Shown: piece by piece, positions 23,219 to 34,165 of the stretch
Layout: every line of letters starts with the position of its first letter
Numbering within the stretch: the stretch's first letter is position 1
Source of the DNA: Gymnopilus junonius
Taxonomy: Eukaryota; Basidiomycota; Agaricomycetes; Agaricales; Galerinaceae
Direction: 5' to 3'
Length of the DNA stretch: 64,000 nt
NCBI GenBank assembly: GCA_015501075.1
Contig: JADNYJ010000007.1
Location: forward strand, 496,001 to 560,000
Position numbers and translations under genes: made by a program
Notes under the pieces: model-generated
Databases searched by the model: none
What the model was told of the DNA's origin: nothing
The model's input: the letters and a program-made list of their open reading frames with translations, nothing else

Positions 23219-26200
23219 ATGGCGCCCACATTCACTACAGTCGACAAAGTCGTGTTGTTAGCGACATTGGCCCCAGTTGTGGTCATGTTTTTCAGAACTC
23301 GGTCGCGTCGCATGTTCTATCATCCAGGTCCCAAAAAATTGCCCTTGCTGGGGAATTTATTGTCGACACCACACAGCGTCCGACAAATAATTTCGTGAGG
23401 ACAGGTGACGATAACAATAGCGATGCGCATGCCTTCCCATCCCCAGAGATAGAATGACTCACGCAACAGATTGGAATGTCGGAAGATGCGGACTTGTCAA
23501 ACTTCAAGAAAATGCGTATGCAGCTGTGAAAAAGAACGAAATCGACATTTGCCTATTGACGGAAATAAGTTGAAATCTATTTCTGACATTCAGCAGCGAG
23601 ATGGTGAGGCGAGCTAATCGTGGCGCGTAAACAAGCTAAAATCATAGCATACAATCGCCTTGCGTCAGATTGGTAGTAAAATTAATCAGTAAGACTTAGG
23701 TGCGATACCAGGCCGTTGCATCTTGGGGAGAATAGGAATGCGCGCCTTCAGGGTTTAGTATGCCTTCCCGGTTTACACATTCCCGCAGAGGGTCCTAAGA
23801 AATCTATAGCACCGCAGGGGTGGGGTTGAGAATTTCTTCCGGAGCTGGTATAGGCTATCAGTGAACTGCATATTCAGAGCAAGGAACCTAACTCGACATA
23901 CTACAGGTAAAATCTTCATCTTTCTTCCCGAGGCGGCAATCGCCCAACGAAATCTGCGGCTTCTCAGTTGCATTTCCCAACAACGTATGTATATGTCATC
24001 GCATGGGCAGGCGCCATCCCACACATATGGATGAGACGCATGGTCGACCCCGCTGCCAGACCCCCGCTAGACTCTGTGATCTCTCGAGCAAAATACCAAG
24101 CGTTGCCTTGTACGACACGGCACCGTCATCTCTGCACCTCGAGCTCATCCCCTGCCCTGTGTCGGGCGGTGTGTAACCGGATGTTGACCGGATGGTTTGT
24201 CGGAAACTCGGAGTGGGTGGACCTTTCGGTTTCGTCTCCGTCAAGGTAGGTTGCTGTACTGATGTGCATCATGCTAATGCATCAAATAGGAGATGGAGCA
24301 AAAGTAGGTGGTCGCCCGTCACGCATTGCTTTGTGTCACATGCCTCACAACTGAGTGACAATCACGCAACGTGTTTTCTTTCACTCATACCGATCTGAAC
24401 GCATCGAATCCATTGCTAGCATTGCTAGGGGGAACCCCACTGACACATTTTTATCTTGATTGAGGTTACTTCCTTCTGTCTGTGGAAGATGAATCGATGA
24501 CGCTCTCAAACTCGTGTCCGGTTCAATTGCTGCATTGCTGCATTCATACAAAATTTCTCGTCAGGCCTTATGCGACTATGCTAAGAGCCTGCGCTGGTGC
24601 CCATCGCCAAATTTGTGCGCAGGGCGTTACTCCGCCTGCTCGACCACTCGGAAGATTTGTTTGAAATCTTCATCAGTAAGGGGCCCTATTTGTAAATCTC
24701 CTCCGTGATGTTGCTAACAACTTGTAAGTACCTTATTGCATGTCTCGAAGTATGGGAGGTGGTACGGCAATAGTTTTGGCCTACGGATTGAAAATCGAAG
24801 ATACCAAAGACCCGTTCGTTGATTTGGCTCAACGTGCTTTTCAGGCTGCACTCGACTCAGCCTTCCTGGTTGATGTGACACCATTGTAGAAGTACGTCCC
24901 AGGATGGGTGCCCGGTTCGGGGTTCCAAAATAAAGCAAGGCCACGGAGAAGCTACAGGAAGGCTTCCATGAGCTACCCTATGCTGAGGCATTAAAACTTT
25001 AGGTTGGTTTCACCATGCAACTAACTCGAAGGATGATATCGGGCTGACGCCATGCATATCAGGATTCATGCATGGCAAGCCATCCCCTACTTCGCATTGG
25101 TCAGAGAAGCTGGACGAAGGCCTCGATACTCATCATCAACACAGACTCATCAAAGACACGGCGGGTATGGGGTTTGCAGGTAAGGTTGTCCTGGACTTCT
25201 CCGGATCGTTGCTACATTTTCAGAGAGGACTTCAGATAGGTGCTAGTGATACGACCTTTTCAGCTATTACCATGGTCTTTCCGACCACACTTCAATTTCC
25301 CGAGGTGTAAAGTAGGGCACAAGACGAACTGATCGGGTCCTTGAAGGGAGACTGCCCGAGTTCCAGGACCAGTCCAATCTTCCGTACCTTGCGGCGTTGG
25401 TGAAGGAATTCATCAGGTGCGCGTACTGAGTGTATTGCCACGATTTTTTCTTCAACTGACCTCATACCTCAAGATGCCTTAATTATTGTCAACTTATGGC
25501 AAGCATGAACATTTGGAATCTGGTTCGCATTATCCAGTACGAACGCATTTACTGTATATCTCTGCACTCGTTAAAGAGTTACTTAAGGCCCTCCTTGGGC
25601 GTTCATCGCCCATTTCGTTCAACGGAAATTGGCAATACCCCTCGTTGATGGAGGCCAGTGATACCTGTGGGTCAGTCCTCAATCTGAACATCATACGTTC
25701 CTACCTTTAGTCACATTGCCAACTTTGCAGCTTTGCCACATCAAGTCATGGGGGACTGTGTGGCCCTCATCATTGCCAACGCATGGTCAACTTCATTGAG
25801 GATGCTTCACTCTGTGGGCTGAGATTGCATAATCATCTTAGGACCCCTTCTCGTTCTGACAAGAACACTTCTTGATAGAAGACGGGAAACTGAACTCAGC
25901 TGTGCGCGACCCTAGTTTAATGGCCTTTGGATTTGGCCGACGGTCAGTACCACATATCGGTCCTCATTCCTCTCCGTCTGAAGTTACTTTCGTGTCAAGA
26001 ATTTGCCCAGGTTCCCATGTTGCTATTTCGATGCTGTGGCTTTGGGCTGCTTCCTTCCTTGCGACCTTTAGCGTTTCGAAAGCGGTGGACGAAGACTTTA
26101 CGGCGCTCGAAGCTTCCGTCGAATATCAATCAAGCATTGTGACGTTGTGAGTACATCCTGCCAAATTACTGTTGATGCGAATTGACAACTCGCATTCCAT

Positions 26201-26283
26201 CGCATCCTCTTTCGTAGTCGTCCTGTGCCTTTCAAGTGTACGATCAAACCGCGATCGAAGGCTTTGCAGAAGCTGATTTGGTC
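23219..26283 (+). pseudogene. Cytochrome P450, copy 2, degenerate and interrupted
   Basis: The first exon opens normally (MAPTFTTVDKVVLLATLAP, then [12 protein letters not shown]) but is cut at about 23358 by roughly 1.15 kb of foreign sequence derived from the dioxygenase region. P450 sequence resumes near 24600 (RRALLRLLDHSEDLFE). In-frame stops and gaps follow: TAG at about 24886 within the VTPL.KYVP segment, and a stop after LQFPEV near 25307. The I-helix survives as GASDTT. From about 25840 to the end the sequence is almost identical to copy 1, introns included, while the middle is well diverged. Clearly non-functional. Confidence 0.88.
23358..24520 (-). pseudogene. Decayed copy of the 2-oxoglutarate dioxygenase region, inserted in P450 copy 2
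   Basis: Aligns by eye to 31129-32375 and, more distantly, to the intact dioxygenase gene at 37124-38615 (minus). Shared landmarks are GCATGCCTTCxCATCC near the 3' end of the gene and GTGCATCAxGCTxATG near its 5' part. No continuous reading frame remains. Large internal parts of the gene are absent. The left edge falls inside P450 exon 1 and the right edge near 24520. Confidence 0.7.
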
Positions 26284-26693
26284 TCATTTGTTGGCAGAGG
26301 CATAGTATCAAGAAGTGAATTGGCACTAGAGGTCATGATCATGATCAAGCGTCTGTCTCAATTGTCCTATTGTGACTCGCTTAGATACCTTCGCAAGCCG
26401 CCTTCAACACTTTGTCAACACGGGTACAAATTTCCGGCACCACTCCATTTTAATTGAAAAGCAGTTTATGTAAGATGGTCTTAAAGATTACCCTATCTAT
26501 GCTAGTTAAATTCTGGGTCCGTCGTAGACGTTGTGAGCGTGAAAGACAAATCTACACCTCAAGGTTGAAATGCTGAGGGTATAAACTCAGGTACAGTTGC
26601 GGAGGTTGTCGGAACTTGATGTATAACATGTACGAACTCCGCTCGCGTCCACTTTAACACAAACACATTATCCCATTGTCGATGACTTGAGAA

Positions 26694-26868
26694 TATCAGC
26701 TATATCTTGCCTGTTCATGCGAAAACGTCAAGTAAACTCTGCAGATCTGAGGGAGCTTGCCCAAGTTCTACTCGATTATCCACTCGCTTCTCCTTTACCT
26801 ATCTCATTGCCACAACTATATCAGCTATATCCTGCATATACATGCGAAAACGTCAAGTAAACTCTGAA
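26694..26868. repeat. Direct repeat upstream of P450 copy 3
   Basis: Two copies (about 26694-26745 and 26818-26868) of a block reading ATCAGCTATATC, then TGCGAAAACGTCAAGTAAAC. A third diverged copy lies at about 22865-22912, upstream of copy 2. The repeat is part of the duplicated promoter regions and could hold regulatory sites. Confidence 0.65.
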
Positions 26869-27153
26869 GGTGCCTGCCTAAATTATTAAAATTTCGTCTG
26901 GTGGAGCGCCAGCCCTTGGCATGTGGTGTCTTATTTCCTAGCTTTCCCCAATTTTAAAACTTCGGCGCCTTCGCTTACACCGATCATTTCGCCACCATCG
27001 ATATACAGGGGTTTCATGGCCTTGAACCTTGATACTAGTGTGGAGAGGTCACTTGCATCTACCCACTTTTATCTCTTCCTTGGAGCTGCGATGTCATTCC
27101 ATTACCAGACAAGTGACAATCCCCATTCAAGTATTTACGAAACTGCCAGAGCC

Positions 27154-27160
27154 TATAAAT
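27154..27160 (+). promoter_or_regulatory. TATA box of P450 copy 3
   Basis: TATAAAT 41 bases before the ATG at 27201, in the same context as copy 2. Confidence 0.55.
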
Positions 27161-27200
27161 CTTACTGGTTTCTCCGTTAAATTTGATTCTTCATTCCATC

Positions 27201-29374
27201 ATGGCGTCCACATCTACTTCAGTCGACAAAATTATATTGTTAGCGATGTTGGCCGCAGTTCTGTTCATGTTTTTTAGAACTCGGTCGCGTCGCATATCCT
27301 ATCCTCCAGGTCCCAAAAAATTGCCCTTGCTGGGGAATTTATTCGATTTCCCTGCAAGCTTTGCATGGGAACCTATGCGCGATGGGGCAGAGAATTCAGT
27401 ACGTTTCTTTTTCCTTCGTCACCAGAAAATATTTGGGCCCAACAACTCCCACAGATTCCGATATAGTTCACCTTCGTGCAGCCGGAAGAGATTTTGTAGT
27501 GCTCAACTCCTTCAAGATGGCTACTGAATTGCTTGACAAGAAATCACTTATCTATTCGAACAGGTACGTTTTTTTGTAATAAAAGAGTTAAATTTTACCA
27601 GCCTCAATAGGCCACAATTCACAATGCTGCACGAGCTGTAAGTTGCTGACCATACTTATTGTCAGGCTCAATCTAACTTTTCATCCGCAATATCGTGATA
27701 TAGCATGGGATGGGATTGGCTCTTCGTATCCATGCCATACGGTGAACCCTGGAGAGACCGACGGCGATTATTCCTACAACATTTCAGAAACGTTGCTCTC
27801 TATCGCCCGCCACAAGTAAAATTTGTGGGCAGGGCATTGGTTCAACTGCTGGATAATCCAGAGAATTTCTTCAAAATCATTGAGGAGTAAGTGTCCATTA
27901 TTTTTCCTAAATGTATCGCAGCAATTTCTAACAGCGCATTGTAGTATGGCAGGTGGGATGTCAATTTCCCTAGCATACGGATTGAACGTCAAGGACAACA
28001 ATGACCCCTTTGTTGACTTGGCTCTACGTGCATTCCAAACGGGTCTCGACTCAAGCTTCCCTGGAGCATTCCTAGTTGATGTCATCCCTTGGCTTAAATA
28101 TGTCCCTGAATGGGTACCTGGTGCGAGATTTAAGAAGACAGCAAAAGGGTGGAGGAAGCTACAGAATGATTTCCATGAGTTACCTTTGCTGAGTCAGTGA
28201 AAAATACGGTTGGTTTTTTCTCTGCTATATGACGTTGCGAAAGCACCCTAACATTGTCGAGTAATAGGCTGCAGGAACTGCGTATCCTTCGCTTACCTCC
28301 CTGAGCATGGCCCAGCTGGGGGACAGTGTCGACAATGAACAATTGAGCGTCATCAAAGACTCAGCGGGTATGTTATACGGCGGTAAGCGTATTCTATACA
28401 TTTCCATAGGTCGTTGGTTAATTTGGATTTCACAATAGGTGCCACTGATACGACTGTTTCATCTATGACCATGTTCATCGTAGCCATGCTCTCCTACCCC
28501 GAGGTACAGAAAAGGGCGCATGACGAACTTGATCGTGTACTCGAAGGAAGGATGCCAGACTTTGGGGACGAGCAGAATTTGCCATATATCTCAGCAGTTC
28601 ATAAGGAGGTTTTGAGGTACCTACATGCATTTAATCACTTCTGAAATTTGGGCTGACAAAAATTTGTAGATGGAAACCAGTGGTACCATTGGGTGCGTTT
28701 CATTGCTTAAATCATTGCACTCTTCTGCTCTATTCCTGACACCAATCTCCCTCTCAGGTTTCCCACATCAACTCACAGAAGATGATGTGTATGAAGGGTA
28801 CCACATTCCCAAAGGATCCGTTGTAATGGCCAACTCATGGTGAGCATTATTGCCCTATGCTTTCCCTATGAAGTCGATTTCATTTTGCTGCCAGGGCAAT
28901 GCTCCATAATGAGGATGATTACCCCGATCCATCCTCTTTCAAACCGGAACGCTTCTTGACTAAAGATGGGAAACTGAACCCCACTGTACGTGACCCTGGT
29001 CTGATGGCATTTGGGTTTGGTCGACGGTCTGCACTGTTTTTTTCCCTTCTGTCTCATATCTCCTGATGATTTACGACCTTTGAAGGATTTGTCCTGGTGC
29101 TCAGCTCGCCAGGTCCATTCTTTGGCTCTGGATTGTTTCCTTCCTTACAAACTTTGAAGTCTCGAGTCCTTTGGATGAAAACGGTGAACCCTTTGAGCCT
29201 TCCATTGAATATCAAGCGAACAGTGTGACATTGTGAGCCACCTTCTTCTGAAGGTTATACTAGCGCTATCTCCTAATGCCCTTTTTTCACAGCCACCCTC
29301 ATCCTTTCAAGTGCACCATTAAGCCGCGGTCGAAGGCATCTGAAGAAATGGTCAGGGGCTTCACAGACGTATAA
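27201..29374 (+). CDS. Cytochrome P450 monooxygenase, copy 3
   Basis: Same twelve-exon plan as copy 1. Membrane anchor MASTSTSVDKIILLAMLAAV, hinge YPPGPKKLPLLGN, SMPYGEPWRDRRRLF, I-helix GATDTT, ExxR in KEVLRW, FKPERFL and heme loop FGFGRRICPG (second half at about 29087). All catalytic landmarks are kept. Two bases appear missing, at about 27370 (WETYARW segment) and about 28185 (HELPFAESVK segment). Both lie in short homopolymers and could be assembly errors. It is more similar to copy 2 in its 5' region and promoter than to copies 1 or 5. Confidence 0.87.
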
Positions 29375-29582
29375 ACTGCGGAAAGGCAAAGTTGTATTGG
29401 TGCTCTGTCAGTTATGTAAATTTGAAAGACCGTTCTCTACATTCGGTGATTGAAATATGATTCCACTCATGTAATATCTCAAGCGCTCTATTGGTTACTT
29501 ATGTAAATAAAGCCCTCTGGCCCCTCTGGCACCTTTGTCAGTGAATCGCTGCGTGTCTAGCAAAAAAATAAAAAACAACCCA

Positions 29583-29917
29583 TGGCGCTTGCGTCGACTT
29601 CAATCCGTCTTTTTGTCAAGAATCTAGCCAGGCGCTAATGTCGCACTGTCACTTCTATGAATCTGGGTCGCTTCGTTCTTAACGACCTTTCACATCTCGA
29701 ACCCTTTGGATGACTACGGTGTGCCAGTTGATCCTTCCATCAAGTACGACGGCACACTCAGCCTCACGTTGTAAGCCCATTGCATGCATCTTGTAGAGGG
29801 CAATATTATTAACTTTAAATTAGTCATCCCCTACTTTTCAAGTGCACCATAAGGCCATGGTCCAAAGCTTCTAAAGAGCCGATTAGATCTCAAATGTTAA
29901 GCGATCATGATATCTAG
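29583..29917 (+). pseudogene. P450 3' fragment, near-copy of the end of P450 copy 5
   Basis: An ATG-containing leader like a P450 start (29583 onward) is joined directly to the last exons. From about 29630 the sequence closely matches 36045-36320 of copy 5. The heme Cys codon is lost (AGA ATC TAG where ICPG is expected) and a Trp codon became TGA. Everything between the start and the heme loop is missing, as expected from unequal crossing-over between tandem copies. Confidence 0.75.
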
Positions 29918-30092
29918 CTTTCCACTTTGGTTTTCATATCGATATTTTGACTATTATCCACTGCAAGACAGCTTTGAATGGACTTGTGCGCCCGAATATT
30001 GCAATGAAATAAATTGCTTGAAAATGTGTAATATTCTTGTGCATCTATACATTACGAGTCCACACCACCGCATCGTTTCATCAGGCAGAAGA

Positions 30093-30758
30093 TCAATGGA
30101 ATTGGAACTTGACGAACATCTTGAACCCCGAATTCTTCACATTCATGTCCCCCGAGTCATACTGCGCATAAATCCGATTATCAGAGTTGGCGGGGCGGAG
30201 CATCATGTTGGGAAGCTGGGTGTTCCAAAAGACGTAGTCCTCGCCGTAGAAGAGTGTCGAGTCCGTCTTGTCGCCGTCCTCATTGCTGAAGTAAATCCAG
30301 TGGCTATTGGCGGAATGGAACATCATCTTGTTGGTAGACCTGGAGTCAAGAATTGTGGAATGAGCATAAGTGAATAGGGATTCAGGGTTTATTGAAACAC
30401 TCACAGTTCCTTAAACCTGTACCGGCGGTCTTTGAAGTCGAAGTCGTCGCCTTCAAAAGTCATCTCGAACTGAGCGCACTGACTTCCAGAAGCGCTGCCG
30501 GAGACAGCAGCGTATGGAGCACCGCCCTTTCCATCAGCGCGCTTGATGACGATACAGCCGAAATCTTGAATATCTTGCTTGAGCGGGTCGGAGGTCATGT
30601 CACGTTGAATTTGGATCGTTCCGCGCTGGGTTCTCGCAGCTGTGAACGGGTTCGTGAGCTCAACGACAAGGAAGTCAAAAGGCAACCAAAAAGGGCTTAC
30701 CATAAGAGAGGGTAGTGGTGCAGAAGAGAACAGCGAACAAGGCGAGTTTCGTGAACAT
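30093..30758 (-). CDS. Small secreted protein of unknown family
   Basis: Three exons on the minus strand join cleanly: signal peptide MFTKLALFAVLFCTTTLSYA (intron after the Ala codon begins), then TQRGTIQIQRDM .. GCIVIKRADGKG, then MMFHSANSHWIYFSNEDGDK .. QYDSGDMNVKNSGFK and stop. About 190 residues, few cysteines, rich in Asp and aromatic residues, probably all-beta. No family recognised. TATATAA lies about 90 bases upstream on the minus strand (30847-30853). It sits between P450 copy 3 and a decayed dioxygenase. The promoter of a lost second copy can be seen at about 36720-36860, so the gene travelled with the duplicated module. Confidence 0.8.
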
Positions 30759-31128
30759 TTCGGACGGTGGTACTGTGACGTTGAAAGGAGGAACGATATT
30801 TAGTCTTTGGTAGTCGAATGAACTAAGAAGTGGTGATTCACTGGTGGTTATATATCTTTTTCGAATACGTTCTTCTATGCCAGCCTCCTGGCTGACTTGC
30901 TGACCCAATATTGTCTACGATCGGAGTCAGCCGTCATCAACCTGTTTATGGAATCCCAATTACTTGAAAAGGCAGAAGTTCCTAAATTCTAAACTCAGCG
31001 ACATATCACCGTCACGGTTCGATCACGGAAGTAATAAATTAAGCGGCATGGCCCTCGGGACGATGCAATATGTCGATACTCCTAAAGTAAAAAATGAGTA
31101 TACGGAGAATATAACACAGACAAGAGGT

Positions 31129-32375
31129 ATTGGCGTTGAAACGTTGAACGTCGACGCTGCACAGCGTTCGATAAATAATTCTGCAAAAGCTACCGTACGA
31201 TGGACAGGTGACGCTAGCAATTATCATGCGCATGCCTTCACATCCACAGGAATTTCGTAGATCCAACATATTGACCTGACGCAACAGGATTGCACTGGTG
31301 GAAGACGCGGACTTTGTTGAACTTCAGGGGGCCTATGCAGCAGTGGAAAAGAACGAAATCGTTCTCTTACATAACGACTCGAGTAGCGAGACGGTGAGGG
31401 GCACTAATCATGCAAGTAAACAAGTTGAAATCATAGCATGAAATCAGTCTTCCATCAGATTAATCGTAAAATTAAGCGGTAAAACACACAAAAGCAGAGA
31501 TATCAGGCCATGGCATCTTGCCGAGTATATCTACGGAATGCTTTGCGTTCAGTCACAAGCCGGCCACCAGGGTATAGTGCGCCTGCCGGGTTTACACCGT
31601 CTAGGAGAGGGTCCTAAGAGATTTATAGCACCGCAGGGGTTGACTTGAGAATGTAGGTCACCAGTTGCGGGACTCTTCCAGAGCTGGTATAGGCTGTTAG
31701 TGAACTGCATATCCAGAACAAGAAACCTGATTAAACACATTACAGGTAAGGTCTTGATCTCTCCTCTCGAGGCAATCCTTCAAACCATCAACAAAATCTA
31801 CGGCATGCGATGAGTTTGCCTTCGATCCTACCGCCAGACCAACGCCAGACCCTTTAACTCTTTTGGAAAGATGTCTTACTAGACAATGGACACCATCATC
31901 CACAGCAGCACCTTGAGCTCATCCCCTGTCCTGCGCTGAGCGGTGGGTAACCAGATGGTTTTGAGGTCGGAGATTCAGAGCGGTGGTGAATTTTTTTTGT
32001 TTCATCTTTGTCAAGGCGTGTGGTCGCGCTGATAGCATTCCCTCCCAAATAGAAGTGCATCACGCTGATGTATCCAAGTGACAGGAGATTTCGGACGGCT
32101 TGAAGGTCGACACCATCTGGAAGTGACGGAACGGATGGACTGTATTCAAAATAAATTGAACAATCTAACTGTCACGCATGACTCTGTATCACATCTGGAT
32201 CACACGACTACATGACGCGCCTTCATGATCACGTTGCACTTACGTCCTGGTCCATCCGTCTGAACGCGTCGAATCTATCGCTCGGGAGGGCACTACTTGC
32301 GCACTTTATTTGAATTAAGCTTGCTTTCTTCTGTCAGTGGAAGGTGACGTGTAGCCAACGCGTGTCTGGTGGCTG
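31129..32375 (-). pseudogene. Decayed 2-oxoglutarate dioxygenase (xanthine-dioxygenase-like), second remnant
   Basis: Matches the intact gene at 37124-38615 in the same orientation. The C-terminal part (31215-31330) resembles 37124-37230, and the splice-rich middle (31540-31720) resembles 37440-37680, with ATGDLHxQVxPCGA still legible. The segment carrying the Fe-binding HxD motif is missing and stops interrupt all frames. It lies directly upstream of the small secreted protein gene, in the same order as around the intact copy. Confidence 0.75.
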
Positions 32376-32915
32376 GACATTCCACTTCAAGGCGCAAGAC
32401 TATCAACTGAACCCACAGGCGATACTTATATAATAGTTCTTAGTTTTGGTCGATGGTCTGTACTCTTTTCAGTCTTCTGTTGCTCTATAAGCTGACAACC
32501 TGCCACTTGGCAAAAAAACCTGCCTAGGCACCCTTGTTGTTACGCCTGTCCTATGGGCCTGACTAGCCTCTTTTCAGCATTTCCTGTCCCTTCAGAGTGG
32601 TTATGGCCTAATGTGGTGCTGCTGAAGTTCTTCTAACCGCATTTCACTCCAATTTGCTCGAATCAAACTCTGTAATGTGTCTTCAAACCGACCCGGCAGC
32701 GCAAGTCTTTTCAAGTAGGTAATGTGTACTCTATCCTCATAATTCTACTCGTGAATACTATCATTCCGATTCTCTTGTTTAATCGATTACGGATACCCAA
32801 TTGACTGTCCGAGTCGGAACCGACATGTGGCGTTCAATCTCAGTACATGCCAATGGCAGCCTGCGAATGCCACACTGGCACTTCCACACTCCGTTCTGCC
32901 CTCCTTTTCTGCATT
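32376..32915. other. Unassigned, with a short P450 scrap
   Basis: At about 32446-32480 a few codons resemble the heme-loop exon end of copy 3 (TTTGGTCGATGGTCTG). The rest is unrecognised and serves as upstream region of P450 copy 4. Confidence 0.35.
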
Positions 32916-33835
32916 ATGGCACTCACATCAGTGAGCTCGACAGATCGAGTTGTTGTGCTACTGGCCGTGGTCACAACATATATTTTTCTTCCTTAGAAAG
33001 AGGTCGCACAGTACTTTACCTTATTCTCCAGGTCCAAGGAAGCTGCCATTGCTAGGAAACTTACTCGATTTTCGTCAGTTTCGGGTGGGAGTCATATGCG
33101 CGATGGGGTCGAGAGTTCAGTGTGTTCTATCCAGATTCGTTATCTCATTATAGAATTTTTCGAATATAATCAGTTTGATAGATTCCGACGTCATCCATCT
33201 CCGTGCTGCCAGAAGAAATTTTATAGTACTCAATTCTTTCAAACTGTCACTGACCTCCTTGATAACACTTATCTATTTGGGCAGGTACGTGATGTGTCCC
33301 TGATATGGGGTGTTATACTTTCCCTGACGGTTTGAACAGGCCGCAATTTACTATGACGAAGGAGCTGTAAATTCAATGCCGAGTCTACAGTCAAATCAAA
33401 AGTCGATCTAAATTTTCGAATGACTTCAACATAGGTTGGGATTGAACCTTCTCCACCATGGCATACGGTGAGCCCTGGAAATTCGTGCGTAGGGCCTTAC
33501 TTCGCTTGCTTGAAATTATTCAACAGTAAGGAATCTCATTGGCAAACCTGCTCTCCTTGGTGTTGCTCACAACTTGCACGGCATGTCTGAAAGTGTGGGA
33601 GGTAGTCTGGCAATACTATGCCTTTTCGACCAAGTAAGGGTATCCTGGACTGCTCCCATCATTGCTACATTCTTAGAGAGGACTTCAATAGGGGCCAGCG
33701 ATACAACCTTTTCAGCCATCACCACATTCTTTGCGGCCAAGCTCCAATTTTCCGAGGTACAAAGTAGGGGACAAGACAAATTCGGTCAGGTTCTTGAAAG
33801 GAGACCGCCCGAACTCGACGCCCTTAGGTGAATTT
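32916..33835 (+). pseudogene. Cytochrome P450, copy 4, degenerate
   Basis: Starts like its neighbours (MALTSVSSTDRVVVLLAVVT) but the anchor is closed by TAG within the frame. The hinge [15 protein letters not shown] continues in another frame. Later pieces are recognisable (DFIVLNSF-like, MAYGEPW, I-helix GASDTTFSAITTFFAA) but most of the C-helix exon, the middle exons and the whole 3' half with ExxR and heme loop are missing. The internal gaps resemble those of copy 2 in the I-helix region, so the two decayed copies share history. Confidence 0.85.
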
Positions 33836-34165
33836 CTCTATCCGAACCATCCGAGTCTTGTCTTTGATTGTGCTTAATATGCTTGATCCAGCCGTTTACC
33901 CGTCTCCCCGTCTTGTCAACTGAGTGGGAACATTTAATCTTTGGATTATGACCAGTCATCGCGAACACCGGGAACCTTGTCAATGGATAACAAGGGGCGC
34001 GCGGTCCGGTTTTTATCCCTTCCACTCTTATCGGCACAACATGACAGAGAAGTCTGGACTGAAGTGGAGTCCAATTTACGGAAATATTAAAAGTATGCAG
34101 ATAAACCAACATCATCTGTTCCAACGTGTTCCTTGCTTAAACCCAACACCATAACAGTTACCGTA

